From: Porogramme epimiltina
Lineage: Eukaryota; Basidiomycota; Agaricomycetes; Polyporales; Polyporaceae
Length of the DNA: 64,000 bases
Assembly: GCA_900155495.1 (NCBI GenBank)
Contig: FTLJ01000442.1
Location: 105,677 to 169,676, forward strand
Direction: 5' to 3'
Positions within the stretch are counted from its first letter, which is position 1. Each line of letters begins with the position of its first letter. This document shows, in pieces, positions 21,985 through 33,101 of this stretch. The position numbers and the translations under genes are program-made. Under the pieces are notes generated by a model. That model did not search any database. It was not told the DNA's origin and saw only the letters and a program-made list of their open reading frames with translations.

Positions 21985-24201
21985 TCAGCCCGCGCTCTTC
22001 GACGTCAGCGAGAGGCGCGCATCAGGCTCGCCGGGCCGCGCGAGCACGACAAACGACGAGAGCGACCCGCGCGCATGGCCACTCCTACTCCCCGCGCCCG
22101 CGCCCGCGCCCGCGACCGCGACCCCGCTCTTGCGCGGTGGGGCGTGGGCGTCGTAGAACGAGAACGGCGAGCCCGCCGAGTCGGGCGTCGGCGGCTGCAC
22201 GCGGACGGGGCTCGCGGGCGAGGGGAGCGTCGCGAACGTCGTGCGCGCGTGCAGCTCGATCTCGTCGCCCGAGGACTCGTCCGCCCAGGGCACGCCGCCG
22301 ATCCAGTGCGGGCTGCTGGACTGGCGCCGGCGCACGGAGTGGCGCGTGTTCAGGGAGAGGCGGGAGGCCTATGAGGGGGGGGGGTGCAGTGTCCGGCGGC
22401 GAAGTGAGGTGAGGGGACGGCGCGGATGGGCGAAGGTTAGTGTGTGGCTGGGTAGTGGAGGGGAAAGGAGCGCACTGATATTGCGTATATTGCTGCTAGC
22501 CATCTAAGTGGCAAGAGAATAGTGAGCAAGGTGGACCCTGCAGGAACGGAAAGGAAGTCCACGTACGATGCGCCCATAGGTTCTAGTGCGCGGCCTTGTA
22601 GCAGGATGGAGAATAGGAGGTTTAGCAGGTTGCCAGCTATCCTTCCTTCAGTTTGCGTCAGGGTAGAGTAGATAGTCCAAGAACCTACCGAAGACCCTAG
22701 ATAGCGGACGAAGAGTTAGTCAAGCACTCAACACAGTCAAAGCTCGCTCTCACATAAGGAAGTAAAACGCGCTATCTCGCAGGAAGGAGTAGACCAATGG
22801 ACTGATCCTTCGAAGCTCCCACACCGGGATGCCGCTTGCAGTATGGTTGAAGATAGTCACGTTGTATGCGAACTTGTTGAGGATGAGGATGAAGTAGATG
22901 CCTGGGGTAGGTTCAGCGATGGTGACTTCCGTTATTGTGCAACGGCCTCACATGTTACAACTACAGCAACAGACCTGAGAGTACGGTGAGTGGCGACAAC
23001 AAGGACGCGTCCCAACTGGCTTACCACGACGCGATCCCGAGTGTAGTGTGGCCCTCGGGAGTGAATAAGCATCCAGGAAGCGGAACGCCCGGGGGCCGCT
23101 TCATGACCTGTACAGATGACGAGATCATGGTGCCGCCCACCACGCCGACCTAGAATAGCAGCGCCGCATTCAGGAAACGCGAACGGAGAAGCATGTAGCA
23201 TGTGGCTCACTATCACTTCAGCTGGGAAAGATGTCAGATCAACTCGTCATGACTGAAATACGAGGACGTACTGGCATATAATGCACATATGAGAATGATG
23301 ACTATATTGAGAAGGATGAGCAGGTGGCGCGACGCGGAGATTAATGGAGTCGCACTTGGAGTGTTGTGCTGGTACGAAGCGTACAGTCGCATCAGAAATA
23401 CCCCATCTCCGAGGATGGCCGTCAGCAGTGTACCATTACTAAATCCAGGAGTGCAGTGAGTTCGCCTTCTACGACTGATCGGAGGAAACACATACTAGGT
23501 AAAGTACCACAACCATCCCTGACAGCTTGGTGAACAAGAGGTTAGCCGCGTCCGTGCGTCGGGAAGATGACGGATTTACAACTACACCAAGTCAGCCTCT
23601 GGTCTCCGAACGATAGGAAGAAGCGCGTCTTACAGAATCGGTGACACCTGTGTTCGTCATGACTGCGACGAAAACGGAGAGGATATGAGCGTGCACGTCG
23701 GTGCTGGACGCGACTCGAGCGAGTTCTCACCGGCCAGAACGATTCTGCCGCGGCGTCTTGATAATCAGCGTGGATCGGCTTCCAGGTTGAATGGGACTCA
23801 CGTAAGGGAAAGTAAAGTGTAATATCGTACAACTAGGTACAGGACTTTGGGGGGCGACCACTTCGACCTGTGGCATCAAGTTGGTAACAAACCGAGCGCG
23901 TAGTCAACCTGATTACGCACCCCCATATGAGCGACACCTAGAAGCGAGTGAGCGTAGTTCTATGTCAAAAGTATGACAAGCTCACCTCCTTCGGTAGAGT
24001 AAGGAGGATGTCGAAGCCTAGCCACGCGATTGAGGCGGCTGTAGTAAGATGAACCCATTAGTTGATCGGCGGAACGGACTTAGGTTGACACTCACCGGTA
24101 CACAGATTAGCTACATACATGTCATCAAGCACCTGAAACAGTTGGGCCAGGAACTGTCCTGCAGCGAGCTCGCCCGCCACAGAACTGCCTGTCGACGCCA
24201 T
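21985..24201 (-). CDS. DUF6533-domain seven-helix membrane protein
   Basis: An integral membrane protein of a large basidiomycete-specific family of unknown function, sometimes compared with G-protein-coupled receptors. From the start MASTGSSVAGELAAGQF (24201) the first exon ends near VANLCT. The DUF6533 signature is then split over two short exons: AASIAWLGFDILLTLPKE (about 24034-23990), then WSPPKVLYLVVRYYTLLSL (about 23850-23820). Later exons give hydrophobic stretches, including LRLYASYQHNTPSATPL-like sequence at about 23370 followed by LLILLNIVIILICALYAS, then PVWELRRISPLVYSFLRDSA (about 22830-22770). The last exon reads SRLSLNTRHSVRRRQSSSPH and runs to the stop as a Ser/Pro-rich cytoplasmic tail. 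The fold and family are well supported; several exon boundaries, and the exons between 22900 and 23700, are uncertain, so minor damage cannot be excluded. Confidence 0.6.
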
Positions 24202-26906
24202 GCGCTGTGGCGGACGACGACGGCGCACGGATAAGGGGCGGACACTTGAGAGTCTAGCGTGCGCGTGCCCGCGACGGCGCCCTCTTTTGTACCGGGCGGG
24301 AGGCTGGAAGAGGGGGGCCGTCATCAGGCGTGTCCTTGGGAGCCACGCATCTGGAGATGAGATTCGACCACCGAGACGAAGCGGGGGCCAACGGCGATCC
24401 GTCGTCACGGCTGCCAATTAGGGCTCTGCTGGGGGGACGGCTATGCCAGAAAGGTTAGACCCTTAGTAGCCGGCAGGGGATCTCTGCTCACCGGACTGTG
24501 GTATATTCCGGCTACATCAACCCTGCGCAATCGGGTTGCACTATCAGTTGTTGGAAATATTTATCGTGCCTCTTCGCTGCCCGCCGCATACACAAAGAGT
24601 CTTGCAGCTGTTTCGCGCTTTTGAGACTTGTACGGCGCTATTTGCGAGGGGAGCAAGGCACCGTTGGTCTAGCCATGAGTCGTTCTGCGTCGGCTGGTGA
24701 AGTTCGAGGTTACCGAAGGCGAGGATGTCGTTAGGCTTCGTGTCGCCCCACCTTCTTATTTGGTCTCCCCGGAAGTTGCTGTAGACATGAGAGGAAGAGT
24801 GATTGTATCAATCCTGGGGAAGTAAGGTCGATCAGACGTTTTCGCGAACGCCATCACCGATAACCGTGTGAGGAGAATCCTGCTCGCGACACAAGTCAAC
24901 AGATGAGGCCAGGATATTGCCACATTTCCTGCACATGGTGTAGAAACACGTTGGTGGATCTATAGGTTAGTTGACTATTTACTGTCCATGTCCAGCGCAA
25001 AGCCGAGTATACTCACCACGGTCATCCGTGAAAAGATCTACAAAGCGCCATCTGTACAACGAAGCAACGAGACGGAGTCGAACCAAGGGCGTGGAATTTG
25101 TCGGAGACTCGGAGTCACGGAGATAACTGTGAGAAGTGCTCGGGGTCTTCGTGACGTAGCTGGTTCTCTCGAGCACATCGCAGTCGAGAATGTTCACTGG
25201 GTCAGGCCCGAGTTTCAAAGGCTCTTCTGGTGTGCAGCAGCATGCATGTCTCCGCCTGAAGTAAGGGCTGGAACGTACGTTCCGTCCACATGCCGTCCAG
25301 TGAGAGTTCTAGGTCAACACGGCCGCCATGCCGTGCTAGTACCGTATTATGTAATCTCGAAGGAGGAGAAACGTTCGGGGTCCTGAAGCGGTCCATGGTC
25401 CAGACCCCGGATCTGGGGTGAGCTCCCCGTCTGCGGTCGAGGCACAGAGGTCTCTTGTACTCTCCCACCATATCCAGGTCTCGATGGTCCCCGAACCATG
25501 ACTTCCTATTCGTCAGAGCTCTCCAGCCGCACCGTATCACTTTAGCATTTCTTCGAACATCGATTGTGGTTGCCATACTCGCATACTGATCCCCTCGCGT
25601 CTCCTCTGAGTGGTCCAGAGCAAGGAAACGTTCCAGCTGCGCTCAACTGTACACGTACAACAATGAATGGCTGGTATGTGCCTTCGACATTTACAAGTAA
25701 TAGTCAGGGTTGACACGGACTCCCCGAAGCATACTCTCGCCTCATCCCGCACGTGCAACTCGGTCGGATGCCTACGTACTCAGTGTCTTCTGACATGCAT
25801 GCCGCGCCCGCCTTCCTCCCTATAGGAAATTTGTAGGGAACCCCAAATGGCACGATGCTCTCAGCATGTCCTTCTACGGCACATGTTGCGCCCAGAATGC
25901 GTCTAAGGTACGTAACGCGAGGGGTTTGCCCGGCTTCAAGTCGTAGACCCGACGAGAAGACCTTGACGCCGGCACTCGAACAGGCTGGCTTAGAACTGGT
26001 GCGTGTGCAGGGTCTTCACTCGCCGTGCATCGGTTTTACGACGGTTCCTGACGCTGTTCTTCGCCCAGCACCGTGTGGTTGTGGGCGCGGGTATGTGGCG
26101 CGGCGCGCTGAGCTTGCCACTCTCTCCGACATGCATCGCGACGCCATGGTCTTTGCCCGAGCATTCCGAGTCCATCGAGATGGTTTTCTTGGAGCGAGAG
26201 GTGGCAAAGGGGCTCTAGGGTGATGTGTCCGTAACACGGCGAAGAGTGGCCTGACATCAAAGGTTCCGGGCGTCCCCTTCTTACCCGGACAGGTCCTCCC
26301 GAAGCCTGGAGGAATCTCGCGTCCGGCTCCACCACAGCTTGTTGTGTGCGCCGGCCGGGTTTCGCTGGAAAGCCAGAAAAGTTTGGTCCCTGTCCAGAAA
26401 TACGAGTTGTATTTAATTGCTTGGGAGCGGAGATGCGTCAGCCCGGACGCTGCGGAGATATGATAGTCGTCAGCTTTCCGTATTCACCAAACTGATCCTG
26501 GCCGACTTCTCGTGATGCATCGATGCGAGCCCATGTCATAATCTTGCCATAAGCTACCACAACGTGCCGGAGACGTGTCGGGCGTCGAGAGTCGAGTGTG
26601 TGCATTGTGCGATGTGGGGCGGAGAGTGCGTGGCCGAGCGCGGCCGAACGGCTGGACGGGATTAATTATCGGTAAGTAGGCGAAAACAGGCGAAACACTG
26701 CGCCGCCGCGGGCCCGGCGAGGCTGGTTTCGGGGCTTGGCAGCGTCACCGCTCGAGCGCTCAGCGCCCCAGCGAGCCCGACGCGCGTGGACGAACCTCGT
26801 CGCGTACCGCCCCTTCTATACCCTTATAAGCTCCTCCTCCTTGCCGCTTATCGTCCTCATCCTCGTCCTCACCACCACACCCACCTACCCCGCCCTCCCC
26901 GTCCCC
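24202..26906. other. long region without a supported gene
   Basis: About 2.7 kb between divergently transcribed genes. Frames such as 24988-25386(+), 25202-25576(-) and 25855-26223(+) were read in all phases. None shows a domain, a membrane pattern or compatible splice signals. The last 150 bases contain the promoter of the UDP-glucose dehydrogenase gene; cttataag near 26823 is a TATA candidate about 80 bases before its ATG. Confidence 0.4.
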
Positions 26907-28979
26907 ATGGCCCCCGTCAAGGTTACCAAAATCTGCTGCAGTACGTCCCGCATCGCCCCCATCTATTCCGCGTGTCTGATCCGCGTCCCCGACGCGTGCC
27001 TGCAGTCGGCGCGGGTTACGTCGGAGGCCCGACGTGCGCCGTCATCGCGCTCAAGTGCCCCCACATCCAGGTCACAATCGTCGACCTCAACCAGGCGCGC
27101 GTCGACGCGTGGAACTCGCCCGACTTCAACCTCCCCATCTACGAGCCCGGCCTCGAGGACGTCGTCCGCCAGGCCCGCGGCCGCAACCTCTTCTTCTCCA
27201 CCGACGTCGACAAGGGCATCCGCGAGGCCGACCTCATCTTCGTCTCCGTCAACACCCCCACCAAGAAGTCTGGCGTCGGCGCGGGCTTCGCCGCCGATCT
27301 TAAGTGCGTCCGCATATAGTCTCCTCCCAGGCTGATCCGGGCACTCACCGGCCCCTGTTGCTTCCCCCCACGCTTTCTGCCACTCGCGCCCTCCCCGACG
27401 CGTCTCCCGTGCTTATCGGTGCCTGCCCGACGTCTCCATTCCCCCGCATCGCGCTCCATCTCCACATAACCCGCCACCATCGATGCCCTGCGCCCAACAG
27501 CTACGTCGAGTCCGCAACCCGCCGCATCGCCGCCGTCGCGACCTCGTCCAAGATCGTCGTCGAGAAGTCGACCGTGCCATGTCGGACCGCGGAGTCGATG
27601 CGCACGATCCTCGAGGCCAACTCCAAGTCCGGCTGCCGCTTCGACATCCTCTCCAACCCCGAGTTCCTTGCCGAGGGCACGGCTATTGAGGACCTCTTCA
27701 AGCCCGACCGTGTCCTGATCGGTTCGCTCCAGTCGCAGGAGGGCCAGGATGCGTGCGCATCGCTGGCGGAGGTCTATGCTAACTGGGTACCGTGAGTGTC
27801 GATTTCCTTTGCCCTTGTCATACGCGCTAGGCTGTGGCATGGGTCGGACGCGGGTTTCCCAAGTCTACCCTATCCTACTGCATCCGCCATGAAGCCAAGA
27901 TGGTGCATGCTGCGCGTGTGGGATATAGCTTGTGTTGACACAATGACCTGCACATGGCGGGGGGTTGCACTTCGGGCATGTCCCCGCGTTTCCTACGCCA
28001 TCCCCTCCGCGCATACACCCATGTGTATCCCCGTCTGTTGAATACGGCACTAACTTTCCCCCTAGGCGTGAGCGCATCCTCACCGTCGGCCTCTGGTCCT
28101 CTGAGCTCTCCAAGCTCGCGGCGAACGCGATGCTCGCGCAGCGCATCTCGTCCGTGAACGCGCTCTCCGCGATCTGCGAGGCGACGGGCGCGAACATCGA
28201 CGAGGTCGCGCACGCGGTCGGCTTCGACTCGCGCATCGGGCCCAAGTTCCTGCGCGCGTCCGTCGGCTTCGGCGGCTCGTGCTTCCAGAAGGACATCCTC
28301 AACCTCGTCTACCTCTCCGAGAGCCTGCACCTCCCGCAGGTCGCCGCGTACTGGCGCCAGGTCGTCGAGATGAACGAGTACCAGAAGAGCCGGTTCTCCA
28401 AGACCGTCGTCGACACGCTCTTCAACACCATCACCGGCAAGGTGCGTCGTGCGAGCCCGCCGTGTCGCCTTCACGTTCTGAATCGCACCCCTTATAGCAC
28501 ATCGCGGTCCTCGGCTTCGCGTTCAAGGCGGACACGGGCGACACCCGCGAGTCGGCCTCGATCTCGCTCATCCGCGACTTCCTGCAGGAGCGCGCGTACG
28601 TGACGATCTACGACCCCAAGGTCGAGGAGGCGCAGGTCTGGATGGACCTCCAGGAGGCGCTCCCCGCGATGCCGCTCGAGACGATCAAGAAGCAGGTCAC
28701 GATCGTGCACTCGGCGCTCGAGGCGTGCAAGCAGAAGGAGGCGATCGTGATCGCGACGGAGTGGAAGGAGTTCAAGGAGATCGACTGGCAGACGGTGTAC
28801 AACCAGATGTCGAAGCCCGCGTTCGTCTTTGACGGCCGCATGATCCTTGACGCCGCCAAGCTGAAGCAGATTGGTTTCACGGTGAGCGATTTCTCTTGTT
28901 CTTCCCCTCTAGTCTGGTCTAGTTGCTCATGCAGTACTCTCTTTAGGTCAAGACGATTGGCCGCGGCGACCGCGCTTAA
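26907..28979 (+). CDS. UDP-glucose 6-dehydrogenase
   Basis: It oxidises UDP-glucose to UDP-glucuronate with two NAD+, in the cytosol, supplying precursors for UDP-xylose and glucuronate-containing glycans. It starts [11 protein letters not shown], and the first intron splits the Rossmann motif [13 protein letters not shown]. Further landmarks are [60 protein letters not shown], and the catalytic cysteine in [17 protein letters not shown]. The UDP-binding C-terminal domain starts [20 protein letters not shown] and includes [18 protein letters not shown]. The protein ends [10 protein letters not shown]. Six exons with GT-AG introns (for example 26941-27005, 27305-27500, 27792-28065, 28441-28498, 28881-28946). 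Length and motifs are complete. Confidence 0.93.
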
Positions 28980-30406
28980 GCAGGTTGTGCTGTCTTCCCC
29001 CCTACCCATGGACACGATATGAACTAGGAGAGACGAGATGCAGGGAATGGACGGCCGTCTGACGACTACTGTACGTTTGATTTCAAGTTGATACCACCGT
29101 AATGAAATAGAGCTGTACAAACAAACCCTACCGTCCTGGTGCCTGGCACGTATTTGTGTCCGTGTCCGGACCGCACATTTCAAAGATGTGCTGCGAATCT
29201 GTGATTTACGCATGTTTGGGGGGGACATAACCCTCTTGAGCTTGATGCGCGGACTTCGCACCATGCCGCGCGCCCGGCGCAGTGGCAGTTGCTGTGGTGT
29301 TGTTTGAGCGGGCCGCGGGCGCACATCATGCATCCTGGGCCCTGGGCGCAGCTGCTATAGGCGTGCCTGTGTATATACATTTCCAGAAGGGTGTCTTTTA
29401 CGGCTGTTGGGCGGTATGCGCCCAAGAACCCGCCGCTGAACCGCAGCGGCATGTCTGCATAACGTAGCTCCTTTTATTCAGTTCGCGCTCACGTGTTCGG
29501 AACCCCTTGCAAACACCCCTGGTTGGACTGGTACTTACAACCCGAGGGGCTCCGGCGGTCAGCCGCACCCAGCCGTCACTGACGTCACTGCTATGGTCAT
29601 ACCCTAAGTGCTAGCCTCCTCCTGTCCTCCTGTGCCCCCTTGCACGTCTTGCTCTCCTAGGATCCGGTGGCAGCCGGCGGGAACAGAAAACAGCCGAAGT
29701 GAATAGCTCGCAGCCCGCTTTCTCACTGCCTGTAGAGTTCGCAGTAACTGCGGCCGTGGCGCGACGTGAGCGTCGAATTCGAGAACTCTCGGGGCTGGTG
29801 TATTGTATTCTGGCCATGAGCACGTCTTTGGTATTGGTAGTGCGAAAGGGGCGTCTAGAGATTAGCGTGCGCCAGCGACGGCGACGGAATATCGGAGGAG
29901 TGATAGGTCGGGACTGGCCCGGTTCGGGATAAGACGGACAGGAGGCTAGCGGGCACTGGAGGCGGGTTCCAGTCTCCCCCGCGGTTTGAGATGGGTGTGC
30001 GGTCACTGTTCCGACCTGCGTGGCACGTCGCGAGTTGACGTAGCGTCCCGCACAGAGTACTAGATGGTGTCGAGACGAGTATCGAACACAACCTGAGCTC
30101 GAGAATCGAGGAGCGGAGAGACCGCCGAGGTTGTAGCAGTCCGTAGTAGCTCGCATAGAATTCCGTTAAGGAATAGAAGTAGGCTAGTTATCGGAAAATA
30201 GTTTTTGAGAGCCCGAAAGCCACGGCCGTTAATCGCCGGCGGCGGCAATCAGCATGTTTACCAGAAGGCGCTTACTCAGCGCCCCATAACCGCGCCCCAA
30301 TATTTATGCGCGCCGGACGTTTTGCTTACGCTCCACGACCCTCACCGCCGCCGTCCCCCTCCGTCCCCGTTTCCACCGCTGCCACCTCCCTCCGAGCGCG
30401 CTGGAA
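28980..30406. other. intergenic region, no gene seen
   Basis: About 1.4 kb. No frame has a recognisable product. The 3' part is GC- and CT-rich and leads into the LCB2 gene; atttatgcgcg near 30300 is the only weak core-promoter candidate. Confidence 0.5.
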
Positions 30407-32572
30407 ATGCCCTCGCGACCGTCCCCCATCGCGTTCAGCTCGGCGTCGCCGACCCAGTCCATCTTCAAGAAGAAAAAGTCTGTCTCGGGGCTGTCGACGG
30501 CGACCTCTTACCTGTCCGCCGTGTCGGAGGCCGACGCACGCGCCAGGGGGCACGGAGCGACCCCCACGTCGACCCCCGCGCTCTCTATGTCCTCCTCGGT
30601 CACCTCGAGCTCGGAGGACACCGTGCTCAACGAAGACGGCGCGCTCGACTTCACCGACGGTCTCTCGTACCCCAAGGTCCCCCCGACTTCGTCACAAGTG
30701 TTCACGACCGTGCACTCGGAATTCGGTCATTGCGGGAACGATGACTACCGGTATACCTCTCAACACCGTGCAGGCACTCCCTACAAGAGCATCCCCGAGC
30801 AGGACCCCCCGTACTACATCCTCCTCACGACGTACATCAGCTACATCCTCGTCATCTGCCTGGGACACGTCCGCGACTTCTTTGGGAAGCGCTTCAGAGC
30901 GGCGAACTACCGGCACCTGTTGCCCTGGAACGTGAGTCTTTCGCGCATATATGCTGTCTCGTGCGGAGTGCCGACGTGTCGAGCGCGCTCGGATGACAGG
31001 GGTACGCGGCGTTGAACTCGGACTTCGACTCGTTCTACACGCGTCGGCTCAAGCTCCGCATCGACGACTGCTTCTCCCACCCCGTCACCGGCGTTCCCGG
31101 CCGCACCATCCTCCTCCTCGACCGGTACTCGCCCGACTACAACAGGACGATGATCCCCGTGGGCACGAAGACGCGCGGGCTCAATATCTCGTCGTACAAC
31201 TACCTCGGGTTCGCGCAGGGCAAGGGCCCGTGTGCCGACGCGGTGGAGGCTAGCGTCGAGCGGTACGGTGTTTCGTCCGGTGGCACTCGGCTCGAGGGCG
31301 GGACGCTCGATCTGCACCAGCAAGCGGAGGCGCTTGTCGCGCGCTTCCTCGGCATGGAAGACTCGCTCATCAGCTCGATGGGATTCGCGACAAACTCAAC
31401 CATCATCCCTGGCTTGGTCAGCAAGGGCTGTCTCGTCATCTCGGACGAACTCAACCATGCCTCAATTCGCTTCGGTGTTCGTCTCAGCGGGGCCAATGTC
31501 CGGATGTACAAGCACAATGACATGAAGTGTCTCGAGGATCTGCTCAGGGAGGTCATTAGCCAGGGTCAGCCGAAGACTCACCGTCCATGGAAGAAGATTT
31601 TGGTCATCGTGGAGGGTCTCTACTCGATGGAGGGCACGCTCGCGAACCTGCCGGTGATCATGGAGCTCAAGAAGAAGTACAAGGTACGTTCGCGCCGAAC
31701 ATGGCAAGTCACTTGCTTAATATGTCTTATCGGTACAGTTCTACCTCTTCATTGACGAAGCGCACTCGGTCGGCGCCATGGGCCCGCGCGGCCGGGGCGT
31801 TACGGACTATTTCGGCATCAACCCTCAGGACGTCGATGTTCTCATGGGCACATTCACCAAGTCGTTCGGTGCCGCCGGCGGGTACATTGCAGGCAAGAGG
31901 GAGACTATCGACCGGCTCCGGATCCAGGGCCACTCCGGCACTTACTGCGAAGCCATGTCCCCTCCCGTTCTCACCCAGGTCATCGCTAGCATGGCGAGCA
32001 TCATGGGTATTACTGTCCCCGCAGAGAAGCCCTCGTCGCCGTCCCTGGCCGTCCTGCGGTCGCGCGAGCCCACTCCCGCCTTCACCGAGCAGGATCTTAT
32101 CCCCGGCACCGCGCCCGCGAACTCCCTCCCGTCCTGGATGCCCGTCTCTGCCTCTATGGTCGACGGTTCCGATGGCCAGGTTCGCCTCCGCCGGCTTGCG
32201 TTCAACTCGCGGTACCTCAACCGTGGTCTTCGCCGCCTCGGGTTCATCACGTACGGCCACGACGACTCACCCGTTATCCCCCTCCTGCTCTTCCACCCTG
32301 GAAAGATGGCGGTGTTCAGCCGGATGATGCGCACGCGCCAGGTTCCGATTGTCGTCGTCGTCGTCGCCTACCCCGCAACCCCCCTCGTCACGTCTCGCGT
32401 GCGCTTCTGTTTGTCTGCGGCGCACACGAAGGAGGACGTAGACACGCTCCTCCGCGCCTGCGACGAGGTTGGCGAGCTTCTGGATCTCAAGCAGGGGGCT
32501 GGCGAGCGGTGGCCCGTGGAGGAGATCATCAGCCGTGCGGTTGAGATCGTGCAGATGCCTGAGATGGCATGA
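30407..32572 (+). CDS. LCB2: serine palmitoyltransferase subunit 2
   Basis: The PLP-carrying subunit of the ER enzyme that condenses serine with palmitoyl-CoA, the first step of sphingolipid synthesis. A Ser/Thr-rich N-terminal region (from [18 protein letters not shown]) precedes [20 protein letters not shown], the membrane segment. The alpha-oxoamine synthase fold follows: [31 protein letters not shown], the Asp/His pair in [17 protein letters not shown], and the PLP lysine in [17 protein letters not shown]. The end is [10 protein letters not shown]. Introns at about 30932-31000 and 31684-31739 are GT-AG. A 48-nt in-frame stretch at about 30725-30772 begins with GT and ends with CAG; it could be a spliced or retained intron, but reads as normal protein. 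The partner subunit LCB1 is not in the window. Confidence 0.93.
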
Positions 32573-33101
32573 GCCCGTCTCCCGCCTCTGCTCTTCATGC
32601 ACCACAGCGCACGCTACGACGACCATGCTTAGGACGAGTCATGACACGCACGCACGTTCGCATTTCTCACCATATACATCCCTAGTGTAGATATACCCTA
32701 CGATTCCTGACTATTGGCTTACGACGACGCGCGGTTGATGGCTGTAATTGTAAACACGAAAACCAGAAAAACGTTTAGAAGGATCCGTTGTGAGCTCGTG
32801 TGCGCCAAGTTCATAGCAGCAGATGTGTTGAGGTGGGAGAGCAGCTTCCTGAATCCTGACAATGTTTGTGAGGATCGAGGTTAGAGAGCACGTGATGGCG
32901 CGACGCGCGCGAGCGACCGCGAGGGGGGCGCCACAGGCCTTTCATAGCCCGCTGCCTTGCTTTGACCGCTTGCCACCACTGTCTCTTGCTCTTGTATTCG
33001 CGAAATACCCCGAACCATTTTCCCAGAAGACTCTTACAGAAGTGCAAGGTACTACTCTCTGTCTTTTTAGAGAAGCAGCCGTTCACACTACTCCACAGAC
33101 C
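32573..33101. other. intergenic region between LCB2 and the USP-like gene
   Basis: 3' flank of LCB2 and 5' flank of the next gene. The frame upstream of 33102 stays open to 32862, but the added residues are not protein-like, so the ATG at 33102 is taken as the start. Confidence 0.5.

Noticed and set aside
27139..27840. 233-residue minus-strand frame
   Set aside because: Shadow of the UDP-glucose dehydrogenase exons, with no domain of its own.
30725..30772. 48-nt in-frame GT...CAG stretch in LCB2 as an intron
   Set aside because: The read-through sequence ([18 protein letters not shown]) looks like normal coding sequence; kept as exon, though RNA evidence could reverse this.
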